Assembly (NCBI RefSeq): GCF_002441715.1
Contig: NZ_JXJX01000007.1
Span: forward strand, 95,661-159,660
Source: Pseudolactococcus plantarum
Lineage (GTDB): Bacteria; Bacillota; Bacilli; Lactobacillales; Streptococcaceae
Length of the DNA: 64,000 nt
Direction of reading: 5' to 3'
A program made the translations under genes and the position numbers. The notes under the pieces were generated by a model, which was not told where the DNA came from, searched no databases, and was given only the letters and a program-made list of their open reading frames with translations. This document shows, piece after piece, positions 57,049 through 64,000 of this stretch. Numbering within the stretch: position 1 is the first letter of the stretch; every line of letters begins with the position of its first letter.

Positions 57049-57699
57049 CTAATTTGCGTAAAAGTCATCAAAGATAGTTGAGAGATCATCTTCTACCTGA
57101 CGCATAATCTTTTGTGAATCGACAGGAGGTATATCAGTTCCTTGTGCTCTCACGATATAATAGTTATCAAATGACATGATGTTGACAAACATTTCTTTAA
57201 GGAAATAATGGCTAAATTCAAGAGGAGTATACCGATCATTTTCTGTATAAATACCGCCACTAGACTGTAAATATAACACTTTGTAATCATCTGTCATTAA
57301 GCCTTCTGAACCAGTTTCAGTATAACGAAAGGTTTTGTTGGCTATCAAAATATTATCGATATAGTCTTTTAAACGTGACGTAATATTAAAGTTATGTAAT
57401 GGCGATACAATAACAATGCGATGATGAGACATAAATTGTGTTAATAGCGCGTCAGATTGTTTGATTATTGTCATCTCATCATCGTTTAACGGCACATTCG
57501 CCTCTTGTTTATGCCAGATTCCCAACAAACCGTCTGCTTCAAGTCTAGGGATGATGTGATCAGAAAGATTTAAAACATCAACCGACTCATTTGGGAAGCG
57601 TGTCTTAAATTTTGCTTCAAAAAGGGTTTGCATTTGATTAGCGTAGGATGCTTTATCAGTAGGGTTAGGATGTGCATTGATAATTAGGGTATTTGACAT
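57049..57699 (-). CDS. FMN-dependent NAD(P)H oxidoreductase, flavodoxin-like fold
   Basis: A 216-residue AzoR/NQO-like flavoprotein. FMN phosphate loop LIINAHPNPTDKASYANQM at the N-terminus, IVIVSPLHNFNITSRLKDYID in the middle (core SPLHNFNITSRLKDYID), and YLQSSGGIYTEND for the isoalloxazine region. It likely reduces quinones or azo compounds. It is divergent from a WYL-type regulator, with a palindrome between that may control both. Confidence 0.87.
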   Translation of the reverse strand: MSNTLIINAHPNPTDKASYANQMQTLFEAKFKTRFPNESVDVLNLSDHIIPRLEADGLLGIWHKQEANVPLNDDEMTIIKQSDALLTQFMSHHRIVIVSPLHNFNITSRLKDYIDNILIANKTFRYTETGSEGLMTDDYKVLYLQSSGGIYTENDRYTPLEFSHYFLKEMFVNIMSFDNYYIVRAQGTDIPPVDSQKIMRQVEDDLSTIFDDFYAN

Positions 57700-57717
57700 T
57701 GTATTTCTCCATTTCGT

Positions 57718-57738
57718 TTGATATAGTTATTATATCAA
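57718..57738. promoter_or_regulatory. Palindromic operator between oxidoreductase and WYL regulator
   Basis: TTGATATA-GTTAT-TATATCAA, 8-bp perfect arms with a 5-base centre, lies between the two divergent starts (57699 and 57779). It is the best candidate for the regulator binding site. Confidence 0.6.
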
Positions 57739-57778
57739 TCAAAGGTGCCAATATAAGTCACCGTTAAAAGGAATACTT

Positions 57779-58717
57779 TTGAATAAATCAACGCGTCTCA
57801 ATCAAGAACTTATTTTTTTAAATGCAAGGGAGTCGTTTCAACTTAAAGACCTAATGGAGACGTTTGATATCTCTAAACGGACGGCGCTAAGAGATCTTCA
57901 AGAATTAGAAACACTTGGTCTTCCCTTATACTCAGTACCTGGTCGTTATGGTGGTTATCGTATTTTAGATACTAAATTATTGCCACCATTATATTTTAAT
58001 TTTGAAGAAATTACTGCCATATTTTTTGCACTTAAAGCGTTAGAACAACTTTATACCAACCCCTTTCAACAACTCTATGCATCTATCACACAAAAACTAA
58101 TGTTAAATTTGTCAAAAGCACAACAAGAAGCAGTATATCAAACTTTAAATGTCACACACTACTATAATCCTATGGCATTAAAACCTGCTCATTTTCTACC
58201 AGAATTATTGCAGGCAATCATTGATGAAAACCAAGTTGCACTAACGTATTCGCAACATGAACTTCAGACGATTAATGTCCGATTTTTTGATTTATTTTAT
58301 CGAGAAGGTGTTTGGTTTACACATGCTATCAATATTGATAATAAAAAATGGGGAGTGTACCGATGCGATTATATGACGTCATTTACTGTCTTAGATACAA
58401 AAGATAATTTATCTCGACATCAACTAGAACTTTCCCTACAAGCTCACAATAAAAGCTTTAGATCGATATACTTCAAATGTAAAATAACTGAATTTGGAAA
58501 AGAGTTATTTCAAAAAAATCACTATGAAACAATGAAGATAGAGATACTCGATAATCAAGCCTACTTAACAGGCTACTATAATGAAAGTGAGATAAATTAT
58601 TTGGTTCATTATTTAATAGAGTTTGGAGAACATATTAAGATTGAGTCACCAGAATCATTAAAAATGAGCTATATTGATCAATTAAAAACGATTTTAAATC
58701 GCTACGAATCAATATAA
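57779..58717 (+). CDS. YafY-type HTH and WYL-domain regulator, TTG start
   Basis: A 312-residue regulator. N-terminal HTH: FQLKDLMETFDISKRTALRDL (core LMETFDISKRTALRDL) followed by ETLGLPLYSVPGRYGGYRIL. A helical linker and a WYL-like effector domain follow (VNVRFFDLFYREGVWF region). The TTG start follows AAAAGGA. It is divergent from the FMN oxidoreductase and probably controls it. It is the second WYL regulator in the window, and the two are not close in sequence. Confidence 0.82.
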   Translation: MNKSTRLNQELIFLNARESFQLKDLMETFDISKRTALRDLQELETLGLPLYSVPGRYGGYRILDTKLLPPLYFNFEEITAIFFALKALEQLYTNPFQQLYASITQKLMLNLSKAQQEAVYQTLNVTHYYNPMALKPAHFLPELLQAIIDENQVALTYSQHELQTINVRFFDLFYREGVWFTHAINIDNKKWGVYRCDYMTSFTVLDTKDNLSRHQLELSLQAHNKSFRSIYFKCKITEFGKELFQKNHYETMKIEILDNQAYLTGYYNESEINYLVHYLIEFGEHIKIESPESLKMSYIDQLKTILNRYESI

Positions 58718-58815
58718 TTTATAGCAGTGAAAGTGGTGACGTTTAGTAATGATTGGGTGTCAACTTTTGTTTTGATTAGTTATAAAATAAAATGATAAAC
58801 ATATGTTTTAAACTA

Positions 58816-58951
58816 TTGACAATAATCTAATAATTTGATAATATATTGTTTATAGAAATTTGTTTCAATCAAACCTGTTATGATTAAAGCAAATCTCGTC
58901 TACCAACTAGGGTACTCGCTGAGATTGACTCCGAGTACTCTAGTTTTTTTA
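58816..58951 (+). ncRNA. Candidate small RNA: own promoter, about 100 bases, own terminator
   Basis: TTGACA (58816-58821), 17 bases and TAATAT (58839-58844) form the strongest isolated promoter in this part of the window. About 55 bases after the predicted start (58851-58852) comes a 13-bp terminator stem (58906-58918 with 58932-58944, one wobble) and a T-run to 58950. The loop contains GAGATT (58921-58926), complementary to AATCTC at 58892-58897, which would make a pseudoknot. No coding frame is inside. It could be a small RNA, or the attenuated leader of a lost gene. I know no family that matches. Confidence 0.5.
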
Positions 58952-59060
58952 TGCCCTTTTTTATCAATAATTAAAGGAGATAGATTGCCTAAGGACAGGG
59001 CGATAATGACCTATTAAACTCTATCTACGCTAGTGGCATTTAAAGTATGAGATGATCATA
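58952..59060 (+). other. Relic ribosome-binding site and start downstream of the RNA unit
   Basis: AAAGGAGA (58974-58981) is followed by a TTG frame that stops after ten codons (ends at TAA near 59016). Otherwise I see nothing before the terminator of the sucrose operon. This may be the beginning of a deleted gene once controlled by the RNA unit. Confidence 0.35.
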
Positions 59061-59097
59061 AAAAATACCTGAAACGAATCGCGTTTCAGGTATTTTT
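59061..59097 (-). terminator. Terminator of the sucrose operon
   Basis: AAAAATACCTGAAACG (from 59060) pairs with CGTTTCAGGTATTTTT (59082-59097). It ends leftward transcription just past the GH32 gene and can also act rightward. Confidence 0.88.
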
Positions 59098-60525
59098 TTA
59101 ATTTGTATATTGACCGTATGAAGCCTTTATCTGATGATCAAGTAATCGAAGTTTCCCAACATTATCTTGAAAGCTTCTAAAACAAAACGTTCTTTCGCCT
59201 TCATTTAGATAAATCTCGATAAATGAATTATCTACAAAAATATCTACGGTATTCAGCTGTTCAATTTTTGCCTGACGTTCTATACCATATTCAGGATCAA
59301 TTTGATTTGCAAGTCCGGCTCTCGAGAGAGTTACTAGTGATGTTTTTACGTCATACTTTAGTGTCCACGAGTCATGTTCATCACCGATTGCGATATGACA
59401 ACCACCTTCAAGATGTAGTCGGTAGTATTTTGACTCAATTTGCAGCTCTAGTGACTGAATCGGTGTGAGTGTATCAAATGCTTTGAGTAATTCTGGAACA
59501 GGAAAGCGATATAAGTGAGTGTCATTGAGGGTCAGAGTTTGAGGCATTGTCAAGCCATGTTTCCATTTTTCTTGGTCAATGGTATACATCGGCTCACCAC
59601 AACCAAACCAAGCAAAGCTGATTGGTTGCTGATGTTCCCCATAAAATGCCTGAGGAGCATAATAATCAAAACCACTGTCTATTTCTAATACGTCATCAGT
59701 TGAAGGTATAAATTTTAGATTGTCGATATCTAAGTGCCCCACCAGTTGAACAGTAGCAAAACGGTTTTTAAATTGACCTGCTGATTCAGAAATCCCCATT
59801 GGAGATAACATCAATACATCTTGCCCGTCTACCTTGATTAAACTTGGGCATTCAAGCATATAGCCAGTATCAATTGGTAAATCAATTAACGCAACATAGT
59901 GCCAGTTGTAAAGATCATCGCTTTGATAAAGTAAGAGCACACCTTCATCACCAAAGCCTTCGCGATTTTCACCAGTAAATTTACTGCCACCAAGTAACAT
60001 ATAAAATTGATCATCTCTTTCAAAAACAAATGGATCACGTAATTCACCAGATAATCCCTCAGGTGCACCATCGATAATCGGTGCAGCTAATTTTTTAATG
60101 CTGCCATCAGATGACATAATAGCCATGGCTTGTTTGGCAATTTTACCAGCGGGTGTTTTATAGTTTGCTGTATAAAACAAGAAAAGCTGTCCATCATGTT
60201 CAATCGCATTACCAGAGTAGCACCCATTTTTTTCAAATTCTTGATTTGGGATTAGCGCCATTTCTTGGTCACTCCAATGAATTAAATCTTGTGATGTTGT
60301 ATGTCCCCAGTGTTTTAGACCATGTACAGCATCATACGGATACCATTGGAAGAATACATGATAGCTACCTTGAAAATAAGCAAGACCGTTTGGGTCATTC
60401 ATCAAACCTGATTTAGGATAAATATGGTATTTAGGTAAGTATTGACTTTTACTCACTTGATTTGCTAATGTGGCTAATATGTCTTGATCTTCAGCGTGAT
60501 AATATTTTTCTTTCGGATTAAACAT
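59098..60525 (-). CDS. scrB: Sucrose-6-phosphate hydrolase, GH32
   Basis: Splits sucrose-6-phosphate from the PTS into glucose-6-phosphate and fructose. Active-site motifs are GLMNDPNGLAYF (nucleophile Asp), LRDPFVFERD (transition-state Asp) and LECPSL (acid-base Glu), in a five-bladed propeller followed by a C-terminal beta-sandwich. No signal peptide, so it is intracellular. I start at the ATG at 60525 (MFNPKEKYYH), giving 475 residues; an in-frame TTG at 60576 would overlap the PTS gene. It is downstream of the PTS transporter in the same operon. No fructokinase gene is nearby. Confidence 0.93.
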   Translation of the reverse strand: MFNPKEKYYHAEDQDILATLANQVSKSQYLPKYHIYPKSGLMNDPNGLAYFQGSYHVFFQWYPYDAVHGLKHWGHTTSQDLIHWSDQEMALIPNQEFEKNGCYSGNAIEHDGQLFLFYTANYKTPAGKIAKQAMAIMSSDGSIKKLAAPIIDGAPEGLSGELRDPFVFERDDQFYMLLGGSKFTGENREGFGDEGVLLLYQSDDLYNWHYVALIDLPIDTGYMLECPSLIKVDGQDVLMLSPMGISESAGQFKNRFATVQLVGHLDIDNLKFIPSTDDVLEIDSGFDYYAPQAFYGEHQQPISFAWFGCGEPMYTIDQEKWKHGLTMPQTLTLNDTHLYRFPVPELLKAFDTLTPIQSLELQIESKYYRLHLEGGCHIAIGDEHDSWTLKYDVKTSLVTLSRAGLANQIDPEYGIERQAKIEQLNTVDIFVDNSFIEIYLNEGERTFCFRSFQDNVGKLRLLDHQIKASYGQYTN

Positions 60526-60556
60526 GATTAATGATTGCTCACTTTCTATATATGAC

Positions 60557-61987
60557 TTACACCTCTGCACCAGCAACTCCTTTGAACTTGTTATAAACGA
60601 CTAAAATAACAATCGGCACTGCGAGGGCAACCAAACACCCAATGACATAGTGAATCATCACAGGAGGATTAACAATAGTAATACCAGGAATACCTGTTAA
60701 ACCAAACCCTAGGGCTTTCACATCAAAAATTTTCATATAAGCACCACCGATACCAGCACCAATTACAGCTGAAATAAATGGCACGATAGAGTCTTTTAAG
60801 TTTACTGCAAAAATAGCAGGCTCACTGACACCAACTAAAGTAGGAATAAAACTAGACACCGCAATTTCACGACGTTTTGATTTTTTCTTAGCTAAAAAGA
60901 ACATGCCGAGTGCAGCACCACCCTGTGAAATGATCGAAACAGCCCAGAGGGGTTGAATATAATTAAATCCCGTTTCTGAGAGGAGTTGTGCTTCGATTGA
61001 TCCGATCATATGATGTGTACCTGTGATAACTAGTGGCTGTAATAAGGCAGCAAAGATGGCAGCACCCAATACGCCAGCTTTCATATATAAGAAGTTAGCG
61101 ACACTACCGATTCCTGCTGCAACAATATCGCCTAATGGGCCAAAGACCAAGAATAGTGCTAAAGATGAGACTAAAATTGTAATGGCAGGGACAAAAATAA
61201 AGGTCAGCATTTGTGGAATGCGTTTAGTGATAAATTTCTCAAATTTTGCCATGAACAACGAACTTAAAATGGCAGGGAAAATACCGCCCTGAAAGGCAAC
61301 TTGTGGAATTTCTAAGCCAAACAGATCCCAGTTGTTGACAGTTTGTAATTTACCTTGCATATATTCAAAACGATTTGCAAGATCTGGATGAATGAGAATT
61401 AACCCAAGAATGATACCAAAAACAGGATTACCACCAAATCTTTTAGTAGCAGAATAAGCAACAAAAACTGGTAAAAAATTAAGTCCTGTGGCGATAATAT
61501 TTAGAAAGCTTGCAATATCTTTTGCCCAACGATAGTTATCGGCAAGACTACCTTCTAATCCAAAAATGCCTGTCGTATTAAAAATAGCTCGAATACCCAG
61601 AAGCATCGCACAACCAACAATAGCTGGGATTAAAGTGACAAAGATATCTGAAAATGCTTTGAAAAATTCTTGTGTCTGTCCCTTAAACGATTTATCAGTA
61701 GGAGTAGTTAGTGCTGATGTTTGCTCACTCCCCAAGTCACCAATGCCCAATTCTTTAACAAACGCTTCGTAAACACGATCAACTAATCCAGTACCAAAAA
61801 CAATTTGTAGTTGTCCCTTGTTAAAAAATACCCCCTTAGCACCATCAATGTTTTCCAATTTTTCTTTGTCAAATGTTTCTTCATTTAGTGTTAAACGAAG
61901 TCTGGTTACACAATGTGTGGCTCCTGTAATATTGTCTTTACCGCCCGCCCCAGTTACAATCTCTTCAACAATTTTTTTGTAATCCAT
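60557..61987 (-). CDS. scrA: PTS transporter IIBC, sucrose type
   Basis: A 476-residue phosphotransferase permease of the glucose/sucrose family. The IIB domain has the phosphocysteine Cys26 in GATHCVTRLRLTL, and a IIC domain with about ten hydrophobic spans follows, including GTHHMIGSIEAQLL and TLVGVSEPAIFAVNL. No IIA domain is fused, in contrast to the longer IIABC sucrose transporters, so a IIA from elsewhere must serve it. Partnership with GH32 and a LacI regulator makes sucrose the likely substrate. AAGGAG Shine-Dalgarno. A LacI-type operator lies over the start site. Confidence 0.9.
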   Translation of the reverse strand: MDYKKIVEEIVTGAGGKDNITGATHCVTRLRLTLNEETFDKEKLENIDGAKGVFFNKGQLQIVFGTGLVDRVYEAFVKELGIGDLGSEQTSALTTPTDKSFKGQTQEFFKAFSDIFVTLIPAIVGCAMLLGIRAIFNTTGIFGLEGSLADNYRWAKDIASFLNIIATGLNFLPVFVAYSATKRFGGNPVFGIILGLILIHPDLANRFEYMQGKLQTVNNWDLFGLEIPQVAFQGGIFPAILSSLFMAKFEKFITKRIPQMLTFIFVPAITILVSSLALFLVFGPLGDIVAAGIGSVANFLYMKAGVLGAAIFAALLQPLVITGTHHMIGSIEAQLLSETGFNYIQPLWAVSIISQGGAALGMFFLAKKKSKRREIAVSSFIPTLVGVSEPAIFAVNLKDSIVPFISAVIGAGIGGAYMKIFDVKALGFGLTGIPGITIVNPPVMIHYVIGCLVALAVPIVILVVYNKFKGVAGAEV

Positions 61988-62015
61988 GGTAATTCTCCTT
62001 CACCTATATTTAAAA

Positions 62016-62068
62016 TTGGAACGTTCCAAATTTAAATATAGTATAACCGAGTTGTGCTAAAAAAGCAA
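62016..62068 (-). promoter_or_regulatory. Sucrose operon promoter with LacI-family operator
   Basis: Leftward, TTGCTT (62068-62063), 17 bases and TATACT (62045-62040). Just downstream is the 14-bp perfect palindrome TTGGAACGTTCCAA (62016-62029) with the central CG typical of LacI-family sites. Position over the early transcribed region implies repression. Confidence 0.82.
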
Positions 62069-62090
62069 GTGATTTTATAAAAAAAAACTA

Positions 62091-63080
62091 CTAAATGTGC
62101 TTAGTAGTTGTGAACTCACCAAATGTGACAGGTATGATGTTTTTTTGCTGTGGGCAGTCTGGCTTTGTCATCGCAATTCTTAAGAGCTCTGTGACACTAA
62201 GTTTGGCTATTTTTTCAACATCTTGGATGATAGTTGAAATAAACAGGTGTTGACTTGAAAAGCTCTTAGCACCGTCAAATCCTATGAGTTGCACATCATC
62301 TGGAATTGTCCAGTTAAGTTTTTTAAAGCTATGATAGATGTATTCAGCATAGCGATCAGTTGCGGCGAAGATGCCATCATAACGGCAATCATTTTTGTAG
62401 GCTTCTAGTAAAAACTGCTCTAGTCTTGTTGAGAAATCCTCAGAGTTGCCTTTATCTAAATGGACGTCATAGTCTACTTTTTTATGCTGACAATAATCGA
62501 CAAACCCATTTATACGTTCTGTAATCCCTAAGTTATCAGGTAGATGACGGACCACCATTAAGAGTTTTCTTGCACCACGCTGGGTGAGTTCTTTAGCAGC
62601 TAATTGTCCACCGCCAAAATTATCGCTTGTCACAAATGGGACTTTTTCATTTAGATAACGTTCAATGGAAACAATCGGTAAATCAGAGGTGATGTAGGGC
62701 GTGATATCACTATAAGTAATCGTAATGATGCCTTTGACTTTTTGTTCCATTGCCATTTTTATATAGTCTAGCTCTAGATTATAATCATTTTGCGAATTAC
62801 ATAGGAGCATTTTATAATTATTTTTTTGCAATTCTAGTTGTACGTAATAGGTTAATTCAGCAAAGAAAGGTGTCCAAATTGTAGGTAATATAAAGGCGAT
62901 TAGGTCGCTATCTTGATTTTTGAGTGTTCTTGCTGCTTGATTAGGGACATAGTGAAGTGTGTCAATCGCCTTTTGAACTCGAATAGCCGAGTCTTTTTTT
63001 ATTTTAACGCCGTTAATATAGTTTGATACCGTGCCACGAGAGACTTTGGCTAATTTAGCAACATCATTTATATTTGCCAT
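62091..63080 (-). CDS. scrR: LacI-family regulator of the sucrose operon
   Basis: A 329-residue repressor. HTH NINDVAKLAKVSRGTVSNYI and hinge ALRTLKN-type segment (NQAARTLKNQDSD) at the N-terminus, then a periplasmic-binding-protein core with DNFGGGQLAAKEL and GIFAATDRYAEY. It is upstream of scrA in the same direction, and the palindrome before scrA has the right symmetry. Sucrose-6-phosphate or fructose would be the natural inducer by analogy with ScrR. Control of these genes is inferred from position. Confidence 0.85.
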   Translation of the reverse strand: MANINDVAKLAKVSRGTVSNYINGVKIKKDSAIRVQKAIDTLHYVPNQAARTLKNQDSDLIAFILPTIWTPFFAELTYYVQLELQKNNYKMLLCNSQNDYNLELDYIKMAMEQKVKGIITITYSDITPYITSDLPIVSIERYLNEKVPFVTSDNFGGGQLAAKELTQRGARKLLMVVRHLPDNLGITERINGFVDYCQHKKVDYDVHLDKGNSEDFSTRLEQFLLEAYKNDCRYDGIFAATDRYAEYIYHSFKKLNWTIPDDVQLIGFDGAKSFSSQHLFISTIIQDVEKIAKLSVTELLRIAMTKPDCPQQKNIIPVTFGEFTTTKHI

Positions 63081-64000
63081 TAGAAGTTGTCCCTTTCATT
63101 TCCATTTTTTTGAATAGTTAATACTACAAGTTTAACACAACTTTGTAGAAAAATAATCATTGCTAAGCGGATTTTAAATAGACATCCGGTTATTATTTTT
63201 ATATCCGTTATGCCATACGTACAAACTTACTCAGCTATAATCATGAGATGCTGGTTTAGCATTGAGTTAACAGTAATTTTGATTTTTCATGGCGATGATT
63301 ATTAGTCTGTGAGTTATCAGAAAGCCTTTGCAAGGTATATGCATTAAATTTGTTGTCTAGTTTATAGCAAAAGTGAAAAGTCAGAGCTTAGATAAGTTAT
63401 TAAGCGCAACAAACGCGTGAGTTGTTCGAACGGATCAAAATTTTTGAATCAAGGTGAATGAGAGCAGTTAGCAAACACAGAAACTGCGACTGATTGACTG
63501 CATTGTTGCAAGCCTTAGGCTAACCCCTAAGGTAGGGGTAAACTGTGGAGTTAAGTAGCTGGATGTGCTATAATAAGAACTATTTTAGTATTTGTTGTTA
63601 GAAAGGCTATACAAATAGGATTTAGTCATTGTCTAGTATGTTAATAAATAGCAAACTAACCAAGCAATGAAAAATCATTAGTTGAATATAAACTAAAGTG
63701 TATCAGTTTAGTATTGGTGCATTTTATTTTGTATTTATGTAGTTTGATTATATTTGTGAATAAAAGAGATTATACTTTTAAGTGTAAATATATGATATTG
63801 CGTCATAGAGTTTTCATCCCCACACATTTTCCAAAAACAATAAAAAGAAAAAAAGTCAATATAATGATGTAACGAAAGGTAAAGACTATATCTATAGGTG
63901 CCTTTTTTTATTTTAATCAATAGGCTTGTGATGAGATAGCAATAGAGTGAATAAAGGTTTTGATTACTGAGAAATGATGCTATCCTTAAATCTTAGAGTC
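63081..64000. other. Long gene-less end of window with orphan promoter signals
   Basis: No convincing gene. A palindrome ACCCCT-AAGGT-AGGGGT (63523-63539) lies between TTAGGC (63515-63520) and TAAACT (63539-63544), like a MerR-type promoter. A second -10, TGcTATAAT (63566-63574), follows. Near the end, AAGG..CTATA pairs with TATAG..CCTT (about 63876-63902), followed by seven T, a possible terminator. The stretch between might be an untranslated RNA or a decayed gene. The 61-codon minus-strand frame at 63735-63920 looks spurious. Confidence 0.4.

Noticed and set aside
58885..58951. T-box leader or known riboswitch
   Set aside because: No T-box consensus and no aptamer I recognise; only the hairpin, T-run and possible pseudoknot can be supported.
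63735..63920. 61-codon minus-strand frame
   Set aside because: TTG start without Shine-Dalgarno, biased aromatic and Lys composition, and overlaps a likely terminator hairpin.

Overview
The window is AT-rich, compact DNA from a low-GC Firmicute. Gene content points to Lactococcus or the related Pseudolactococcus group (Streptococcaceae): rpsP, khpA, rimM and trmD in one neighbourhood, an HdiR-type SOS regulator next to a Y-family polymerase, DUF1149, a degV-dapB-cca-ABC-F run, streptococcal-type MET-boxes in front of methionine genes, an LXG/T7SS toxin cluster, and a sucrose PTS with GH32 hydrolase under a LacI regulator. Species assignment is inference. The first gene (guaC) is cut by the window edge.

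Layout. 1-1418: guaC end, rpsP, khpA. 1584-5073, minus strand: an SOS operon (hdiR, umuC-like polymerase, a short YolD-like gene) and an ImmR/ImmA-type repressor-metalloprotease pair. The pair sits beside a divergent promoter whose rightward genes are gone. About 0.8 kb of apparently decayed DNA follows. This block separates khpA from rimM, which are commonly neighbours. 5912-12831: rimM, trmD, HAD, DUF1149, degV, dapB, cca, ABC-F in one tight run. 12918-17493: thyA, a two-gene ThrE-type exporter, metE. 17701-20792: an orphan LXG polymorphic-toxin cluster. 21089-28803: ltaS, rlmI-like, aroD, coaA, an FUSC-like membrane protein, an SGNH hydrolase and an RsmC-like methyltransferase. 28842-33912: TetR with a 1423-residue BadF/HgdC-type ASKHA protein. 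34091-37981: a MetE-like enzyme, two adjacent pseudogenes, a WYL regulator and a ClbS/DfsB-like protein. 38238-45531: ferredoxin/flavodoxin-NADP reductase, then the aromatic operon aroE-DUF1643-aroB-aroC-tyrA-aroA. 45634-56927: LysR divergent from a ten-gene run (amino-acid ABC importer, two aminotransferases, an amidinohydrolase, a 2-hydroxyacid dehydrogenase, a RocB-like M20 hydrolase, an iron alcohol dehydrogenase, a YczE-like membrane protein). 57049-63080: an FMN oxidoreductase and WYL regulator, a candidate small RNA, and the sucrose locus. The last 0.9 kb has no convincing gene.

Most promising for novelty is the 46.7-56.9 kb run. Its enzyme set reads as import of a guanidino or omega-amino amino acid, then trimming, transamination and reduction at both ends; substrate and order are inference. 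Other leads are: five genes (rimM, aroE, coaA, thyA, rlmI) whose start codon falls at or close to the predicted transcription start with no Shine-Dalgarno; the orphan lysogeny-type switch; the LXG cluster with an enlarged second adaptor; two MET-boxes both centred near -66; and a promoter-to-terminator RNA unit at 58.8 kb with a possible loop pseudoknot.
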